The notes: generated by a model not told the origin, from the letters alone. A stretch of 62,243 nt of DNA from Lentisphaeria bacterium (GCA_017963105.1 JAGCTY010000104.1:1-62243); one strand, 5' to 3'; counted from the first letter of the stretch, positions 8,415 through 17,685 are shown. Made by a program: numbers and translations.

Positions 8415-9688
8415 ATTTTGAGGGCCTTTCCGAGATTTTTCAGTCCCTGGATGAACTGGTCGGTGGCGTGGACCATAGTGCGGCCCAGGCCGTTCCCGGA
8501 GGACGGCGAATCCTCCTCCAGCGCGGCGGCGTGCTTGATGAGGCCGAGAACCGCGGAGTAGCACGGCATGGGGCTGCGGAACGCCGACAGCGCCCCGGTC
8601 ACGTTCATGACCTCGCCGCAGCGGACCGGGACGTTCATGACGTTCGCCATGGTGGCGGGCGCGGATTCGATCATGGAGCCGCCGCCGGTCATGACGACGC
8701 CGTTGCGGAGGTAGGCGGTCATGCCGGTGCGTTCGAGTTCCTTTTTGAGGAGGTTGAAGGTCTCGCGCTGGCGCAGGTCGATGACTTTTTCGAAGGAGTC
8801 GAGCGGGATGCGGCGGATTTTCTCGGAGCCGCCGCTGGAAATCTTGTATTCGAGGTAGTTCTTTCCCTCGCCGCGAAGCGCCTCCAGCCTGGATTCCCGA
8901 AGGAATTTCTGGCAGAACTCGTACGGCAGCTCCAGCGCCACGGAAAGGTCGTTCGCGACGTTGTTCGCGCCGACCGGGATGGATCCGCTCAGGAGGACGC
9001 CTTCCTTGTAAAGCATCACGTAGGAGCAGACGCCCGCGCCGTAGTCGAAGATCAGCGTGCCCTGGCTGCGCTCGTCCTGCGTCGGTACGCCGTAGGCGTC
9101 GGCGAACGGGACGAAGACCGGGTAGCCGGACTCGAAACCGAGCTCGCGGAGAATGGTCTGGACCATCTCGATGCGTTTCTTGTCAGCAAACACGATGTGG
9201 ATGACGGCGGTGAGCTTTTCCGCGAGGCATCCGATCGGGTTGAACGTGCGTTTCTTGTCGTCGAGCAGGAACGACGAGTCGTAGACCTGGATGTTCACGA
9301 GGTCGGTCGAGACCGCCAGGTTCTTCGCGCTGTCGATCGCCTGATGTACATGGGCCTGCGTAATCTTCTTGTCCCCGTTGTAGTTCAGCACGGTCCCCTC
9401 GCCGAACCGGGAGCTGACGTGCATCCCGTTGACCAGGAAATAGACCTGCTGTTCGGACCGGCTGAACCTGCCGAGCCCCTTTTCCGATTCGTCGAGCACG
9501 GATTTGAGGATGTTCAGTGCGGCGTTCTGGTCGACGATCGTGCCCTTGACGACGGAGTTCCTGCTGGGCTGCGAGGCGAAGGACAGCACCTCGATGTTCC
9601 CGTTCTGGTCCGGCCTGCCGTGAACGACGCAGATCTTGTCCGTGCCGAATTCGATGCCGGTGATGATTGTTTGTCCTGAAGAAGCCAT
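8411..9688 (-). CDS. ftsA: Cell division protein FtsA
   Basis: FtsA is the actin-like membrane anchor of FtsZ. The 425-residue protein has the phosphate-1-type motif near the N terminus (GIEFGTDKICVV), the SHS2/1C subdomain after about residue 85, a phosphate-2 motif (LIFDYGAGVCSYV) and the adenosine motif GVVMTGGGS. The C-terminal helix (about 405-425, ending QGLKNLGKALKI) is amphipathic, as expected for membrane targeting. It overlaps ftsZ by 4 bp. No ftsQ or mur genes adjoin, so this is not a complete dcw cluster. Confidence 0.93.
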   Translation of the reverse strand: MASSGQTIITGIEFGTDKICVVHGRPDQNGNIEVLSFASQPSRNSVVKGTIVDQNAALNILKSVLDESEKGLGRFSRSEQQVYFLVNGMHVSSRFGEGTVLNYNGDKKITQAHVHQAIDSAKNLAVSTDLVNIQVYDSSFLLDDKKRTFNPIGCLAEKLTAVIHIVFADKKRIEMVQTILRELGFESGYPVFVPFADAYGVPTQDERSQGTLIFDYGAGVCSYVMLYKEGVLLSGSIPVGANNVANDLSVALELPYEFCQKFLRESRLEALRGEGKNYLEYKISSGGSEKIRRIPLDSFEKVIDLRQRETFNLLKKELERTGMTAYLRNGVVMTGGGSMIESAPATMANVMNVPVRCGEVMNVTGALSAFRSPMPCYSAVLGLIKHAAALEEDSPSSGNGLGRTMVHATDQFIQGLKNLGKALKI

Positions 9689-9840
9689 TTCTTTCCCTTC
9701 CGCTTCATGCGAGCCGTTATGCTGAGAGATACCCTAAAACATTACCACACTTTTTTAAAAAATCGAATGGATTTGACAAAAAAACACAGGTTTTTTCGGA
9801 GAAAAACGGAAAAAACGGAGGATGCGGCGTCCGGACCGGG

Positions 9841-10410
9841 TCAGACGAGCCCGAAAAGCCGGAGGAGCGCGTCGAACCGTTCCAGCGTGTCCGGGCCGAA
9901 TTTCCCCAGCGAACGCCGGACGGCCGCCACGGGTTTTTCCTTCATGTCGCCGGACTTCGAGAAAAACTTGTCCGCCAGGCAGACGAGCTTTTCCCCGGGC
10001 GTTTCCGGCAGGTAGTCGCGTTCGGGGATCGGCAGACCCTGTTCGCGGACCTCCTGCGCCGTGATGCCGGTTCCCGTATGGCGTTCGCAGATGCGGGCGA
10101 ACGGTTCCAGGTCGAGCCCGTACTGGCGGCCGTAGTCACGGAGCATTTCCGCGCCGACGACGCCGTGCGCGATGTAGGGGCGTGTGCCGACGCAGAGGAT
10201 GGACGGCGCGTGGCATTGCAGGATGCCGACGTCGTGGAGCATGGCGCCCGCGGAAACCAGTTCGGCGTCGAGCTCAAGCGGAGGACGCGACGGATTCGCG
10301 AGGATGGCGAGGGCTTTGTCGCGGACCTGCGTGCTGTGGCGCAGGAGAAGCCGCCTGAGCGGGGTGTCCTCCGGGTAGAAATGCTTGAGGATGACGTCCG
10401 GGTCGATCAT
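9841..10410 (-). CDS. HD-domain phosphohydrolase
   Basis: This 189-residue protein has the HD signature: His25 in an early helix, the His59-Asp60 pair in MLHDVGI, and a later conserved HGVVGAEML plus ERHTGTGIT. These resemble metal-dependent nucleotide or (p)ppGpp-type hydrolases of the YedJ/HDIG kind. It is soluble with no signal peptide, so the substrate is probably a cytoplasmic nucleotide, but which one cannot be told. The upstream lipoprotein genes run the same way with a 55-bp gap. No strong ribosome site is seen at this ATG. Confidence 0.75.
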   Translation of the reverse strand: MIDPDVILKHFYPEDTPLRRLLLRHSTQVRDKALAILANPSRPPLELDAELVSAGAMLHDVGILQCHAPSILCVGTRPYIAHGVVGAEMLRDYGRQYGLDLEPFARICERHTGTGITAQEVREQGLPIPERDYLPETPGEKLVCLADKFFSKSGDMKEKPVAAVRRSLGKFGPDTLERFDALLRLFGLV

Positions 10411-10465
10411 GGTCGTGCCGAGGAGATGGTGGAAACCTGGAACGGAAAGCGGAACCGGAAGGAGG

Positions 10466-11080
10466 TCACTTCTTTTCCCCGGCGGCTTTCGCCTCGTCGT
10501 CCCGTTTCCTGAGTTCGTCCTTCAGGACGGACACGATGTGGTCGGCGAACTGTGAGGCGGCTTTGTTCATGCCGTCCGCGAACGCTTCCGCCGTGGCGTT
10601 TTCGACCGGGATGGCGTAATCTTTCGTCCCGGTGATCCGGAACGTGTCGTCGCCCTGTTCGACGACGAAGAAATGCACCATCAGGTCGGCCTGCTTCTTC
10701 GTCCTGTTCATTTCGCAGTTCAACACCGAGCCGTCGAGCACGAACACCGGTTTCCCGGTGCGGCCCTGGTTGCTTGTCTGCGCGGCGAACCGCGCCGCGA
10801 GATACTTCGTGAGCATGGCCGCGGGGGGCGTCGACCAGCGGTTGTATTCATCGACCTCGACCCGGTTGGCGTCCTCGCGGAAGACCATTTTGAAGCGGCC
10901 GGAGCATTCGTTGGAGAAGGCTTCGACGTCGACGATGAAGGGCAGCGTTTCGAGCGGTTCCGGCGCGGCGAGGTCAAACGTTCTCGTTTCCGTAAAATCG
11001 GTCTGCGGGATGAGGTTGAAACTGCACGCGGCGAGGAACGGAAGCAGCGCGGCCGCGCAGCAGAGGAGGAAACGTTTCAT
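10466..11080 (-). CDS. PqiC-like ABC-transport auxiliary lipoprotein
   Basis: This is a lipoprotein with a signal peptide whose lipobox ends LAAC at Cys19, using the ATG at 11080. An in-frame ATG at 11098 would add six residues, but the GGGGG ahead of 11080 suits the later start. The body matches the ABC_trans_aux/PqiC pattern: an early strand with a ...TFDL...-type motif, then the RVEVDEYNRWSTPPAAMLTKYL block typical of these subunits. Such proteins sit in the outer membrane and work with MCE-type lipid transporters. No mlaD/mlaE genes lie in the window. It is followed by the HD gene and preceded by the LysM lipoprotein in one unit. Confidence 0.68.
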   Translation of the reverse strand: MKRFLLCCAAALLPFLAACSFNLIPQTDFTETRTFDLAAPEPLETLPFIVDVEAFSNECSGRFKMVFREDANRVEVDEYNRWSTPPAAMLTKYLAARFAAQTSNQGRTGKPVFVLDGSVLNCEMNRTKKQADLMVHFFVVEQGDDTFRITGTKDYAIPVENATAEAFADGMNKAASQFADHIVSVLKDELRKRDDEAKAAGEKK

Positions 11081-11107
11081 AAGGAATACCCCCGGCATGG
11101 ACGGCGG

Positions 11108-11986
11108 TTACTGGGCGGGCGGGATGACGAGCTTCTGCCCGATCTTCAGGATGCCGCGTTCGCCGAGCGCTTCCTTGTTTGCCTCCTGGATGACCTTCCA
11201 CATGGATGCCTTGCCGTACATCTTCTGCGCGATGGCCTGAAGTCCGTCGCCCTTCGCCACGTAGTAGTAGCGCACGCCGTTCTCGCCGGGGATCGTGGTG
11301 CCCGGGGTGCCGGTCGTGGAGGACGGGATGCCGCCGGTGCGCGTCGCGGAAGCGGAGGAAGATGTGGTGGTCGCGACGGAACCGGAAGCGGAACCGGAAG
11401 CCGTCTGGGCCGTTCTGGTATTGGTCGCCGCCGCGACCGCGGACGTGGCGCGGGTGAGGCGGTTGCGGAGCTCCTGGTTCTGTGCCAGGATGACCTTCTC
11501 GTTTTCGATGTACTTCTGGAGCTTCTCGCGGAGCGCGGCGATTTCGGCGTTCTTCGCGGCGAGCTTGACCGGATCGACCTGCGGGGCGTCGTCGGCCAGT
11601 TTGATGTCGTTGCGGAAGCGGTAGGATTCGAACATCATGCGTTCGCAGGCATGGATATAGCCGCGGATGTCCGCCTGGTCCTGCTTGGAAAGCGTTTCGC
11701 CGCTGAGGTCAAGATACTTCTGCAGATGGTAGATGGCGGCAGGATAGTTTTCGAGGTTCTCCTTGTAGAGGATCGCCGCGTCGTAGTGCGCTTTCGGGGA
11801 CTTCGGGCAGATCGTGAGGAATTCCTCCAGGCTGGCGGCCGCATCGAGGTAGGATTTCGATGCCTTGGCTGTCGTGTACTTCGCGTACAGCGGGTGCGTG
11901 GATTCCTTGCCGACGTAGTCGGAGCACGCGGTGAAAACGATGCAGGCGGCGAGCGCCGCGGCGGTGATGAAACGAACGGCCTTCAT
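11108..11986 (-). CDS. TPR-like and LysM-domain lipoprotein
   Basis: This 292-residue lipoprotein has its lipobox at Cys21. After it come TPR-like helical repeats (about 30-115), a coiled coil (about 140-175, rich in Leu, Glu and Lys), a Ser/Thr/Gly-rich linker (about 180-235) and a C-terminal LysM domain (about 238-290). LysM binds peptidoglycan, so the protein probably ties the outer membrane to the wall. It is first in an operon with the PqiC-like lipoprotein. A TATATT -10 box lies on the minus strand near 12045, but its -35 is poor. Confidence 0.8.
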   Translation of the reverse strand: MKAVRFITAAALAACIVFTACSDYVGKESTHPLYAKYTTAKASKSYLDAAASLEEFLTICPKSPKAHYDAAILYKENLENYPAAIYHLQKYLDLSGETLSKQDQADIRGYIHACERMMFESYRFRNDIKLADDAPQVDPVKLAAKNAEIAALREKLQKYIENEKVILAQNQELRNRLTRATSAVAAATNTRTAQTASGSASGSVATTTSSSASATRTGGIPSSTTGTPGTTIPGENGVRYYYVAKGDGLQAIAQKMYGKASMWKVIQEANKEALGERGILKIGQKLVIPPAQ

Positions 11987-12105
11987 ATTCGGAGGACTCC
12001 TTTCGGGAAAAAGCGTTGAAAATAACTTGTGCCATTAAAATATAGCAAGAGAAAGCGAAAATGAAAACCGAAAACCGAAAAAAAACGGAAAAAAGTCTTT
12101 CCTCC

Positions 12106-12134
12106 TTGTTTTTTCGGCCGTTCCGGAGTAAATT
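12106..12134 (+). promoter_or_regulatory. Promoter of the DUF3089 lipoprotein
   Basis: TTGTTT (12106-12111), a 17-bp spacer and TAAATT (12129-12134) lie about 55 bp upstream of the chosen start. Confidence 0.6.
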
Positions 12135-12189
12135 ATTCCCTCCGATTCCCGATATGCGATCCGTTTTGCGTTTTTTCCGGAGGTGTGCG

Positions 12190-13356
12190 ATGATATTTGT
12201 TCCAATAGTTTTCCGCCTCATGCGGCTCCTGCCTGCCGTCCTGCTCTGTCCCGCGCTTTTCGTGCTTGCGTCCTGCTCGGCGTTCCGCGCGGAAGGACCG
12301 GAGACGCCGGCCGGGGCAGAACCGGAATCCGCCTCGGAAACGTCCTCCGCGGAGCCTGCGAAGTCCGTGGTCGAGATCAGCGCGCCGCTGGTCATTCCTC
12401 CCCCGCCTGACTACGCCAACCCCGCCAGCTGGGTGCGGACGGGCGGACCGGATCCCGCCCCGCCCGAATTCGAGGTGTTCTACATCTACCCGACGCTTTT
12501 CCAGAATAAACTTCGCCCGGTGATGGACCACAGGTTCGAGCGCATCCGCACGAAAGCGGACAATTACATCGGCCTCACGTTCGGGCTCCTGACCGATCCT
12601 GCGCATCCGCTGAAGCTGTACGCGCCGTTCGTGCGGCAGGCTGACTACTCGACCGCGCTGGAGACGGATTTCGCCGCCGACCTGAACGGCACGCTCCTTC
12701 AGTACGGCATCGAGGACACGAAGACCGCGTTCGAGTATTACATGAAGTTCTTCCACACACCCGGCGTCCCGTTCATCCTGGTCGGACACAGCCAGGGCGC
12801 GTCCGACCTGTACGAGCTCCTGCGCGCCTCGCCTGAGATCACCCCGGAATCCGGGTTCGCCGCGGCCTACCTGGCCGGACTTCCGAAGAAGACGGCAAAG
12901 GAGATCGAACGGGACTTCGCCGGACGCGGAATCCGACTCGGAAAGGGCGCGGACGATACGGGCGTGATCCTGACCTGGAACACGGTCGCGGAGGACGCCG
13001 GGGACAACATTTTCACCGTGCCGGGCGGGGCCGTGATCAATCCGGTGAACTGGAAAACGGACGATACGCCCGCAGACCTGTCGGATTCGCAGGATACGGC
13101 GTATTACTACGTCTCCGAGAAGGAGCCCGCCGGCACGTTCAAAGCCTCGCTGCTGGACGGCGCGCACGCCGATCCCGCGCGCGGCGCAATGGTCGTGGGG
13201 CTGCCGGGGGACAGCCAGTACGACGCGAGCGCGCAGATGGGCGAGGGTATCTTCCACTCCAACGACATCTTCTTCTTCGCCGGGTTCCTGCGCGAAAACA
13301 TGGTGCGCCGCGCTGCGGCCTGGCGCGCAAAACACCCCGCGCCGCCTGCGGAATAA
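12190..13356 (+). CDS. DUF3089 alpha/beta-hydrolase-like lipoprotein
   Basis: The frame is open from 12061, but the ATG at 12190 has a perfect GGAGG six bases ahead and gives a proper lipoprotein signal with Cys29, so this start (388 residues) is chosen. A Pro/Ala/Glu-rich linker follows. The DUF3089 domain shows FYIYPT early, then the nucleophile elbow GHSQG (199-203) and a late ending with conserved His residues. Members are presumed serine hydrolases of unknown substrate. The gene stands alone, convergent with the MBL gene. Confidence 0.8.
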   Translation: MIFVPIVFRLMRLLPAVLLCPALFVLASCSAFRAEGPETPAGAEPESASETSSAEPAKSVVEISAPLVIPPPPDYANPASWVRTGGPDPAPPEFEVFYIYPTLFQNKLRPVMDHRFERIRTKADNYIGLTFGLLTDPAHPLKLYAPFVRQADYSTALETDFAADLNGTLLQYGIEDTKTAFEYYMKFFHTPGVPFILVGHSQGASDLYELLRASPEITPESGFAAAYLAGLPKKTAKEIERDFAGRGIRLGKGADDTGVILTWNTVAEDAGDNIFTVPGGAVINPVNWKTDDTPADLSDSQDTAYYYVSEKEPAGTFKASLLDGAHADPARGAMVVGLPGDSQYDASAQMGEGIFHSNDIFFFAGFLRENMVRRAAAWRAKHPAPPAE

Positions 13357-13529
13357 ACGGGCGGCTCACACTGTCTTTCGAGGTGGGATGACTACGGAAT
13401 CAGCGGGCGGTTTTTTTTTGATTGAGGCGGACGCGCCTCGTTCGCCGCGTCATCGCCGGCACGCTTCCGCGCAAGGCCGGCGGCCGGCGTACCCTCGCAG
13501 GGAAAAGGCGGTTTCAGGCGGAATCCGCC

Positions 13530-14141
13530 TCAGACGTAGGGATTGTTCTTCTTCTCGAACCCGATGGACGTGAACGGGCCGTGGCCGGGGATGACGCGCG
13601 TTTCGTCGGGGAGTGTGAAAAGCTTGTCATGGACCGAGTCCGCGAGTTCGTCCTCGCTGCCGCCGGGCAGGTCGGTCCTGCCGACGGATTCGTAGAAGAG
13701 CGTGTCGCCGGAAAAGACGGTGTCGAACTCGGGGAAATAGTAGGACACGCTGCCGGGCGAATGTCCGGGGCAGGCGAGGACCTTCATCCGCGGTTCCTCG
13801 GGCGGCCAGGTCGTGTCGGGGAGGTTTTCCGCGGCTTGGATGTAGTTGCCGACGGTGTTGTACGGGCTGTAGTAGATGGACTTGTCGTCGGGGTTGAGGT
13901 AGACGCGCCTCACGTGCAGCGTGTTTGCGACGGCCCCGGCGGCGGCGATGTGGTCGACGTGAGCATGCGTGAACAGGATGACGGCTTCGTCGTAGTGGAA
14001 TTTCTTCGCCTCGGCTTCGATGAGCTTGTGGTCGCCGCCGGGGTCGATGATGTACAGCGTGCGCGAATCCGGCAGCTGGACCAGGCAGCAGTTGACCTCC
14101 AGCAGACCGACGGTAACGGTTTTGAACGGTAATTCAGGCAT
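13530..14141 (-). CDS. MBL-fold metallohydrolase (GloB/YcbL type)
   Basis: This 203-residue cytoplasmic protein has the full two-metal site: HAHVDH (59-64), His127 in CPGHSPGS, Asp146 in FSGDTLF and His187 in IPGHGP. The size and GRTDLPGGS motif match the short glyoxalase II-like group, which hydrolyses thioesters, though many members remain unassigned. AAGGAG precedes the ATG. It is 63 bp downstream of the Tad pilin genes and may be read through from them. Confidence 0.85.
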   Translation of the reverse strand: MPELPFKTVTVGLLEVNCCLVQLPDSRTLYIIDPGGDHKLIEAEAKKFHYDEAVILFTHAHVDHIAAAGAVANTLHVRRVYLNPDDKSIYYSPYNTVGNYIQAAENLPDTTWPPEEPRMKVLACPGHSPGSVSYYFPEFDTVFSGDTLFYESVGRTDLPGGSEDELADSVHDKLFTLPDETRVIPGHGPFTSIGFEKKNNPYV

Positions 14142-14204
14142 GGTGCGATGCTCCTTCTGTCATGGTGTCCTGTGAATGAATTCGAGGAGGAAAGACGCGT
14201 CCGG

Positions 14205-16280
14205 TCAGTGCAGTTTGGACGGACCTCCGTTCGAGAAATTGGTGCCCTGCCACCCGCCGCCCGGTCCGTTCCCGCCGTGCCGCCCGGTGCAGTAGTATTC
14301 CCGGTTGGTGTAAAGCGGATAGCGGTTGCCGTTCTCGTCTTTCGCCCAGACCGCGGTCGCGTCCAGCCAGTCGAGGCCGGCGCGGCGGAATTCCGGGTCG
14401 CTGAGCACGGCGAGCGCGCTCACGTATTTCGAGAAGTAGCCGAGGTGGGTCGGGTAAAGCTCCGAGGCGCGCTGCCAGGCGTCCTGAAGGCTCGGGCTGC
14501 CGGAGAGGAGCGGGACGAATTCGGTGAGGTAGTACAGCCAGTCGATGTCCGACATGGACATGCCGTCGACCGGTTCCAGCGCGATCGGGATCAGCGCGGT
14601 TTCCGTGAACACGGGCAGGACCATGCGTCCGGCTTCGAACGGGCGGAGGAACTTTCCGTCATCCGTTTTGAGTCGACCGATGGGTTTCGCTTCGGCGTTC
14701 GTTTCGATCTTGTTGACGGAGTTCGTGTTGTTCAGCCGGTAAAGCGCGCTGGAAACACGCTGCGCCTCGCCGTTCGTCTGCGCCGAGGCGAAAACCTGCC
14801 CCACGTCGGCCGCGCGGCGTCCGCCCCGCGGACGCCCCATGGAACCGGAGACGGTCACGGTGTCCTGGTGGGCCTCGAAATAGGCGAGCGCGCCGGACTG
14901 GTAGTCCATTCCTGGCTTGAAGCGTCCGCGCAGGTACTCCTCCCATTCCCTGGTTTCGTCGCCGTATGAGCCCCAGTCCTCGTCGTAGACGGCCCAGGCG
15001 AGGCGCGGCAGAAGGTCGTAGCGGCGGTCGGCGTCCTCGTCGTTGTAGGTCTGTTCGAAGAGGGCGGCGTTGATGGAGATCGTGATGTTGGTGAACGTGT
15101 AGTAGGTGTGTTTGTTCCCGTCGTGCTCCTCGCTCTGCTCGACGTCGTCGCTCACTTCGTATTCGTAGGGGTTCTCGCGGTTGAACGTCTCGCCGAAAAG
15201 GCTGTTCCTGCCCTTCGCATAGCGGGCGAGCGCCTTCGCCTCGGAGGCATCGTCGTAGACCCCGGTCGATTCGGAGAAGTCGATATGCAGGGGGAGGATT
15301 TCGGACTGGCCGGAGAAATCCTCGTCGAACTCGCATTCGAAGTCGCCCCACCAGTTGCCGCTGAAATCCAGGCGGAGAAGGCGGTCCAGCCCGCACCAGT
15401 CGCGGGCGTGGATCATGTCGTAGAAATGCTTGTCCCCGAGGTAGTTCGTGAGATCGCTCGGCGGATTGGCCGTGAGGCTCGGCATCCCGACGAATTTGAA
15501 TTTCGTTCCGGCTGCGATCCCGTACGCGCGGTTCTCGGTGTCTCCGGTGAAATCGTTGTGAAAGGCGGAATAGTCGAGGATGGAGTTGAGCATGGAGACG
15601 TACGGCGGACGCCAGCCGTAGTCCTTCACGAATACGGGCGTGATGCGTTCATAGATGCCGTCGTTTTCGACGAGGTTCAGGTACTGGATGTAGAAATTGC
15701 TGGCGTCGGAATCGAACGTGAGGCCGTTGTTCTTCGCCGCCTGCTGCGCTGCGCCGAACCCGATCAGCGGGCCGACGAACGAGATGCGGGTCTGGAGCTG
15801 GGAGACGAGGTCGTCGAGGGCGTCGAGATAGCGTTTCTCCTTTTCCACGCGCAGGACTTCCTCGACGAGCTTCTCCGTGTTCAGGGAACCGTCCTCGTTG
15901 TAGAACTCGGCCTTCTCCGGGAACAGCGTGAACTCCTCCTGCGTGAGTGGACGCGGGAGGTCGGCGAAGAACTCCGCCGCGTTCGAGTTCGGGTTGTTCA
16001 TGATGCCCTTCGCGAGGAACGGGTCGGAGATCAGCGTCCCGGTGGCGCGCACCAGGTTCAGCTCGCCGATCAGGTTCAGCGAGTGCTTCTGCCATTCCGC
16101 CCCGGTCAGCGCGGCGGCGTCCACGCCGTTCTGCGCCTTCACCTTGCCGCGGATCACGGTCTGGACGTCGAACAGCAGCAGGACGGCAATGATGACGAGG
16201 ATGAGCGCGACGACTGCCAGGATGAGCACCTGGCCGTGTTCGCCGCGTCTGCGCCGCAATGCTGTCGGGTTCCGTTTCAT
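14205..16280 (-). CDS. TadG-like pilus-assembly protein
   Basis: This 691-residue protein has a short basic N terminus, a prepilin-like GEHGQVLIL junction (about 13-21) and one long hydrophobic helix (about 20-42), followed by a large extracytoplasmic region. The N-terminal layout is that of TadG, which lacks the Glu at +5 found in TadE and Flp. The rest has no motif I recognise; it is rich in Asp, Glu and aromatic residues and is longer than typical TadG. It follows the TadE-like gene by 6 bp. It may be a minor pilin or tip component. Confidence 0.68.
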   Translation of the reverse strand: MKRNPTALRRRRGEHGQVLILAVVALILVIIAVLLLFDVQTVIRGKVKAQNGVDAAALTGAEWQKHSLNLIGELNLVRATGTLISDPFLAKGIMNNPNSNAAEFFADLPRPLTQEEFTLFPEKAEFYNEDGSLNTEKLVEEVLRVEKEKRYLDALDDLVSQLQTRISFVGPLIGFGAAQQAAKNNGLTFDSDASNFYIQYLNLVENDGIYERITPVFVKDYGWRPPYVSMLNSILDYSAFHNDFTGDTENRAYGIAAGTKFKFVGMPSLTANPPSDLTNYLGDKHFYDMIHARDWCGLDRLLRLDFSGNWWGDFECEFDEDFSGQSEILPLHIDFSESTGVYDDASEAKALARYAKGRNSLFGETFNRENPYEYEVSDDVEQSEEHDGNKHTYYTFTNITISINAALFEQTYNDEDADRRYDLLPRLAWAVYDEDWGSYGDETREWEEYLRGRFKPGMDYQSGALAYFEAHQDTVTVSGSMGRPRGGRRAADVGQVFASAQTNGEAQRVSSALYRLNNTNSVNKIETNAEAKPIGRLKTDDGKFLRPFEAGRMVLPVFTETALIPIALEPVDGMSMSDIDWLYYLTEFVPLLSGSPSLQDAWQRASELYPTHLGYFSKYVSALAVLSDPEFRRAGLDWLDATAVWAKDENGNRYPLYTNREYYCTGRHGGNGPGGGWQGTNFSNGGPSKLH

Positions 16281-16286
16281 GCGCCA

Positions 16287-17078
16287 TCACTCCAGAAATG
16301 CCGAGGAATGGTTGGTGAGCTCGGCCTCGCTCGAAATGTTGATGGAGTCGCGTCCGGTGAGCCAGTCGTGCAGGGGGATTTCCAGCGGGTAGTTGACGAA
16401 CTCGAAATTGAAGCGCATGGTCTGGTCGAATCCCTGCGCCGACGCCCTCACATAATGTCTTTTGCCGCGGCTGCAGATGGAGCATCCGCCGATCAGGAGT
16501 TCGCCGTAGTGCGGGCATTTGTAGTTCATGTGGTATCGGTCCTCGCCGACCCAGTCGGCGTATTCCACGTGACGGTCGCCCTCCATGTAACCGCGCAGAA
16601 GCGATTTCTCCGATTCCACCCCGCTCCAGCCGGAGTAGCCGCCGCGGCCCGGCGTCACCATGGCGCCGGATGCGGGCGCGGACTTGATCAGGGCCTCCCG
16701 GATGGCGTATTCATCCTTGAATCCGACGGCGGCGGAGCGCGCGCCCCGGAACGCGGCGTAGTCCGTGACCATGTCGGCGAGCACGAGCTGGAAAAGCTGA
16801 AGGATGCCGAAGAGGATCATGCCGAGCAGGACCATCGAGAGGAAGGATTCGAGGATCGCGGATCCGTGCTCGCCTTTCCTGCGGGCGTACCTGGCTGCCC
16901 GGATGCAATGCCCCGCACGCCCCGCCGCGGGCTTCGCCGCCTCGGAGCCGGTCTCAACGCCGCGGTGTTCCGTTGCCCCGCGGCTCAGGATTTGTCGGGG
17001 CAGAGTGCGCACAGGCAACATCCTTTCCGGAAACGATTCAGACACGGGCGGCGCACAGACGGCGCTTCCCGTGTCCAT
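16287..17078 (-). CDS. TadE-like minor pilin
   Basis: The TadE signature is GEHGSAILES followed by a hydrophobic helix (about residues 69-98 of the longest frame), giving a prepilin-type site after Gly with Glu at +5. The C-terminal part (about 165 residues) is extracytoplasmic and has Cys pairs (CPHYGE, CSICSRGK) that may bind metal or form disulfides. The start is unsure: the longest frame begins at 17078 without a good ribosome site, and the ATG at 17021 has GGAAAGG directly against it. A long Arg-rich leader of 50-70 residues is unusual for a pilin. Confidence 0.68.
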   Translation of the reverse strand: MDTGSAVCAPPVSESFPERMLPVRTLPRQILSRGATEHRGVETGSEAAKPAAGRAGHCIRAARYARRKGEHGSAILESFLSMVLLGMILFGILQLFQLVLADMVTDYAAFRGARSAAVGFKDEYAIREALIKSAPASGAMVTPGRGGYSGWSGVESEKSLLRGYMEGDRHVEYADWVGEDRYHMNYKCPHYGELLIGGCSICSRGKRHYVRASAQGFDQTMRFNFEFVNYPLEIPLHDWLTGRDSINISSEAELTNHSSAFLE

Positions 17079-17100
17079 TCATCAGGCGGAAAAAGTCCGG

Positions 17101-17352
17101 TCAGAATTCGATCGGATCTTCGCCGTTGTTCGTTTCCCGCATGATCTCCAGACTGCTCTTGTTGGAGTCTTCGGTTTCGCCGCCGATCGCCTTGGTGCTG
17201 CTGGAGATCAGACCCCGGATGCGGTCGCCGAAGAGGCCGAGCACGGTCAGCGCCGTCACGGCGACGAGCGCGATGATGATGATGTACTCCAGGATGGCCT
17301 GTCCGGCGGCGGAACGGCGTTTTAACCCATAGTTCCTTCTGTTGACTTTCAT
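17101..17352 (-). CDS. Flp-type pilin
   Basis: This 83-residue protein is predicted to be the major Flp/Tad pilin subunit. The basic leader of 17 residues ends in Gly, followed by QAILEY with Glu at +5, the cleavage pattern recognised by TadV-type prepilin peptidases, then a hydrophobic helix (about 20-45) rich in Ile, Val and Ala. The mature tail is short and acidic. It lies between the 53-residue pilin-like gene and the TadE-like gene on the same strand. Confidence 0.88.
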   Translation of the reverse strand: MKVNRRNYGLKRRSAAGQAILEYIIIIALVAVTALTVLGLFGDRIRGLISSSTKAIGGETEDSNKSSLEIMRETNNGEDPIEF

Positions 17353-17391
17353 ATCAGGACTCCTTGGTTCGAGGTTTCGTTTTTCGGTCAG

Positions 17392-17553
17392 TCAGGGTTC
17401 CCAGGCGATCAGCGTCAGAATACGCCAGCCGTATTCCAGGAAGACCCGCATGAGAAGGAAAAGCGTGAGGGCGACGAGCACGACCATGAAGAGCATCACG
17501 GTATACTCCGCGAGCACCTGTCCGGATTCGCCTTTGCGTGCGCGCCGTCTCAT
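17392..17553 (-). CDS. Second, very short Flp-like pilin (53 residues)
   Basis: Reading the minus strand from the ATG at 17553 gives MRRRARKGESG, then QVLAEY with Glu at +5, then a hydrophobic helix to the C terminus ending in AWEP. The class III prepilin site is intact. The ribosome site GGAGGAG sits six bases ahead of the ATG, and a promoter lies just upstream, so the gene is real although short. It is the first gene of the pilin operon. With almost no residues after the helix it could be a minor pilin or an assembly primer. Confidence 0.8.
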   Translation of the reverse strand: MRRRARKGESGQVLAEYTVMLFMVVLVALTLFLLMRVFLEYGWRILTLIAWEP

Positions 17554-17572
17554 TTTTCTCCTCCGTTACAAT

Positions 17573-17600
17573 ACGATAGCATATTTTTTTCAGGTTTCAA
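17573..17600 (-). promoter_or_regulatory. Promoter of the pilin operon
   Basis: On the minus strand TTGAAA (17600-17595), a 16-bp spacer and TATCGT (17578-17573) lie about 25 bp ahead of the first pilin ATG. Confidence 0.55.
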
Positions 17601-17685
17601 ATCAAAAAAACGACAAAAACGGAAAAAAACGAAAGAAACGCGCGCGAAGCGCGAATTTCCGTTTGTTACCGGCGGCGGAGGCCGG

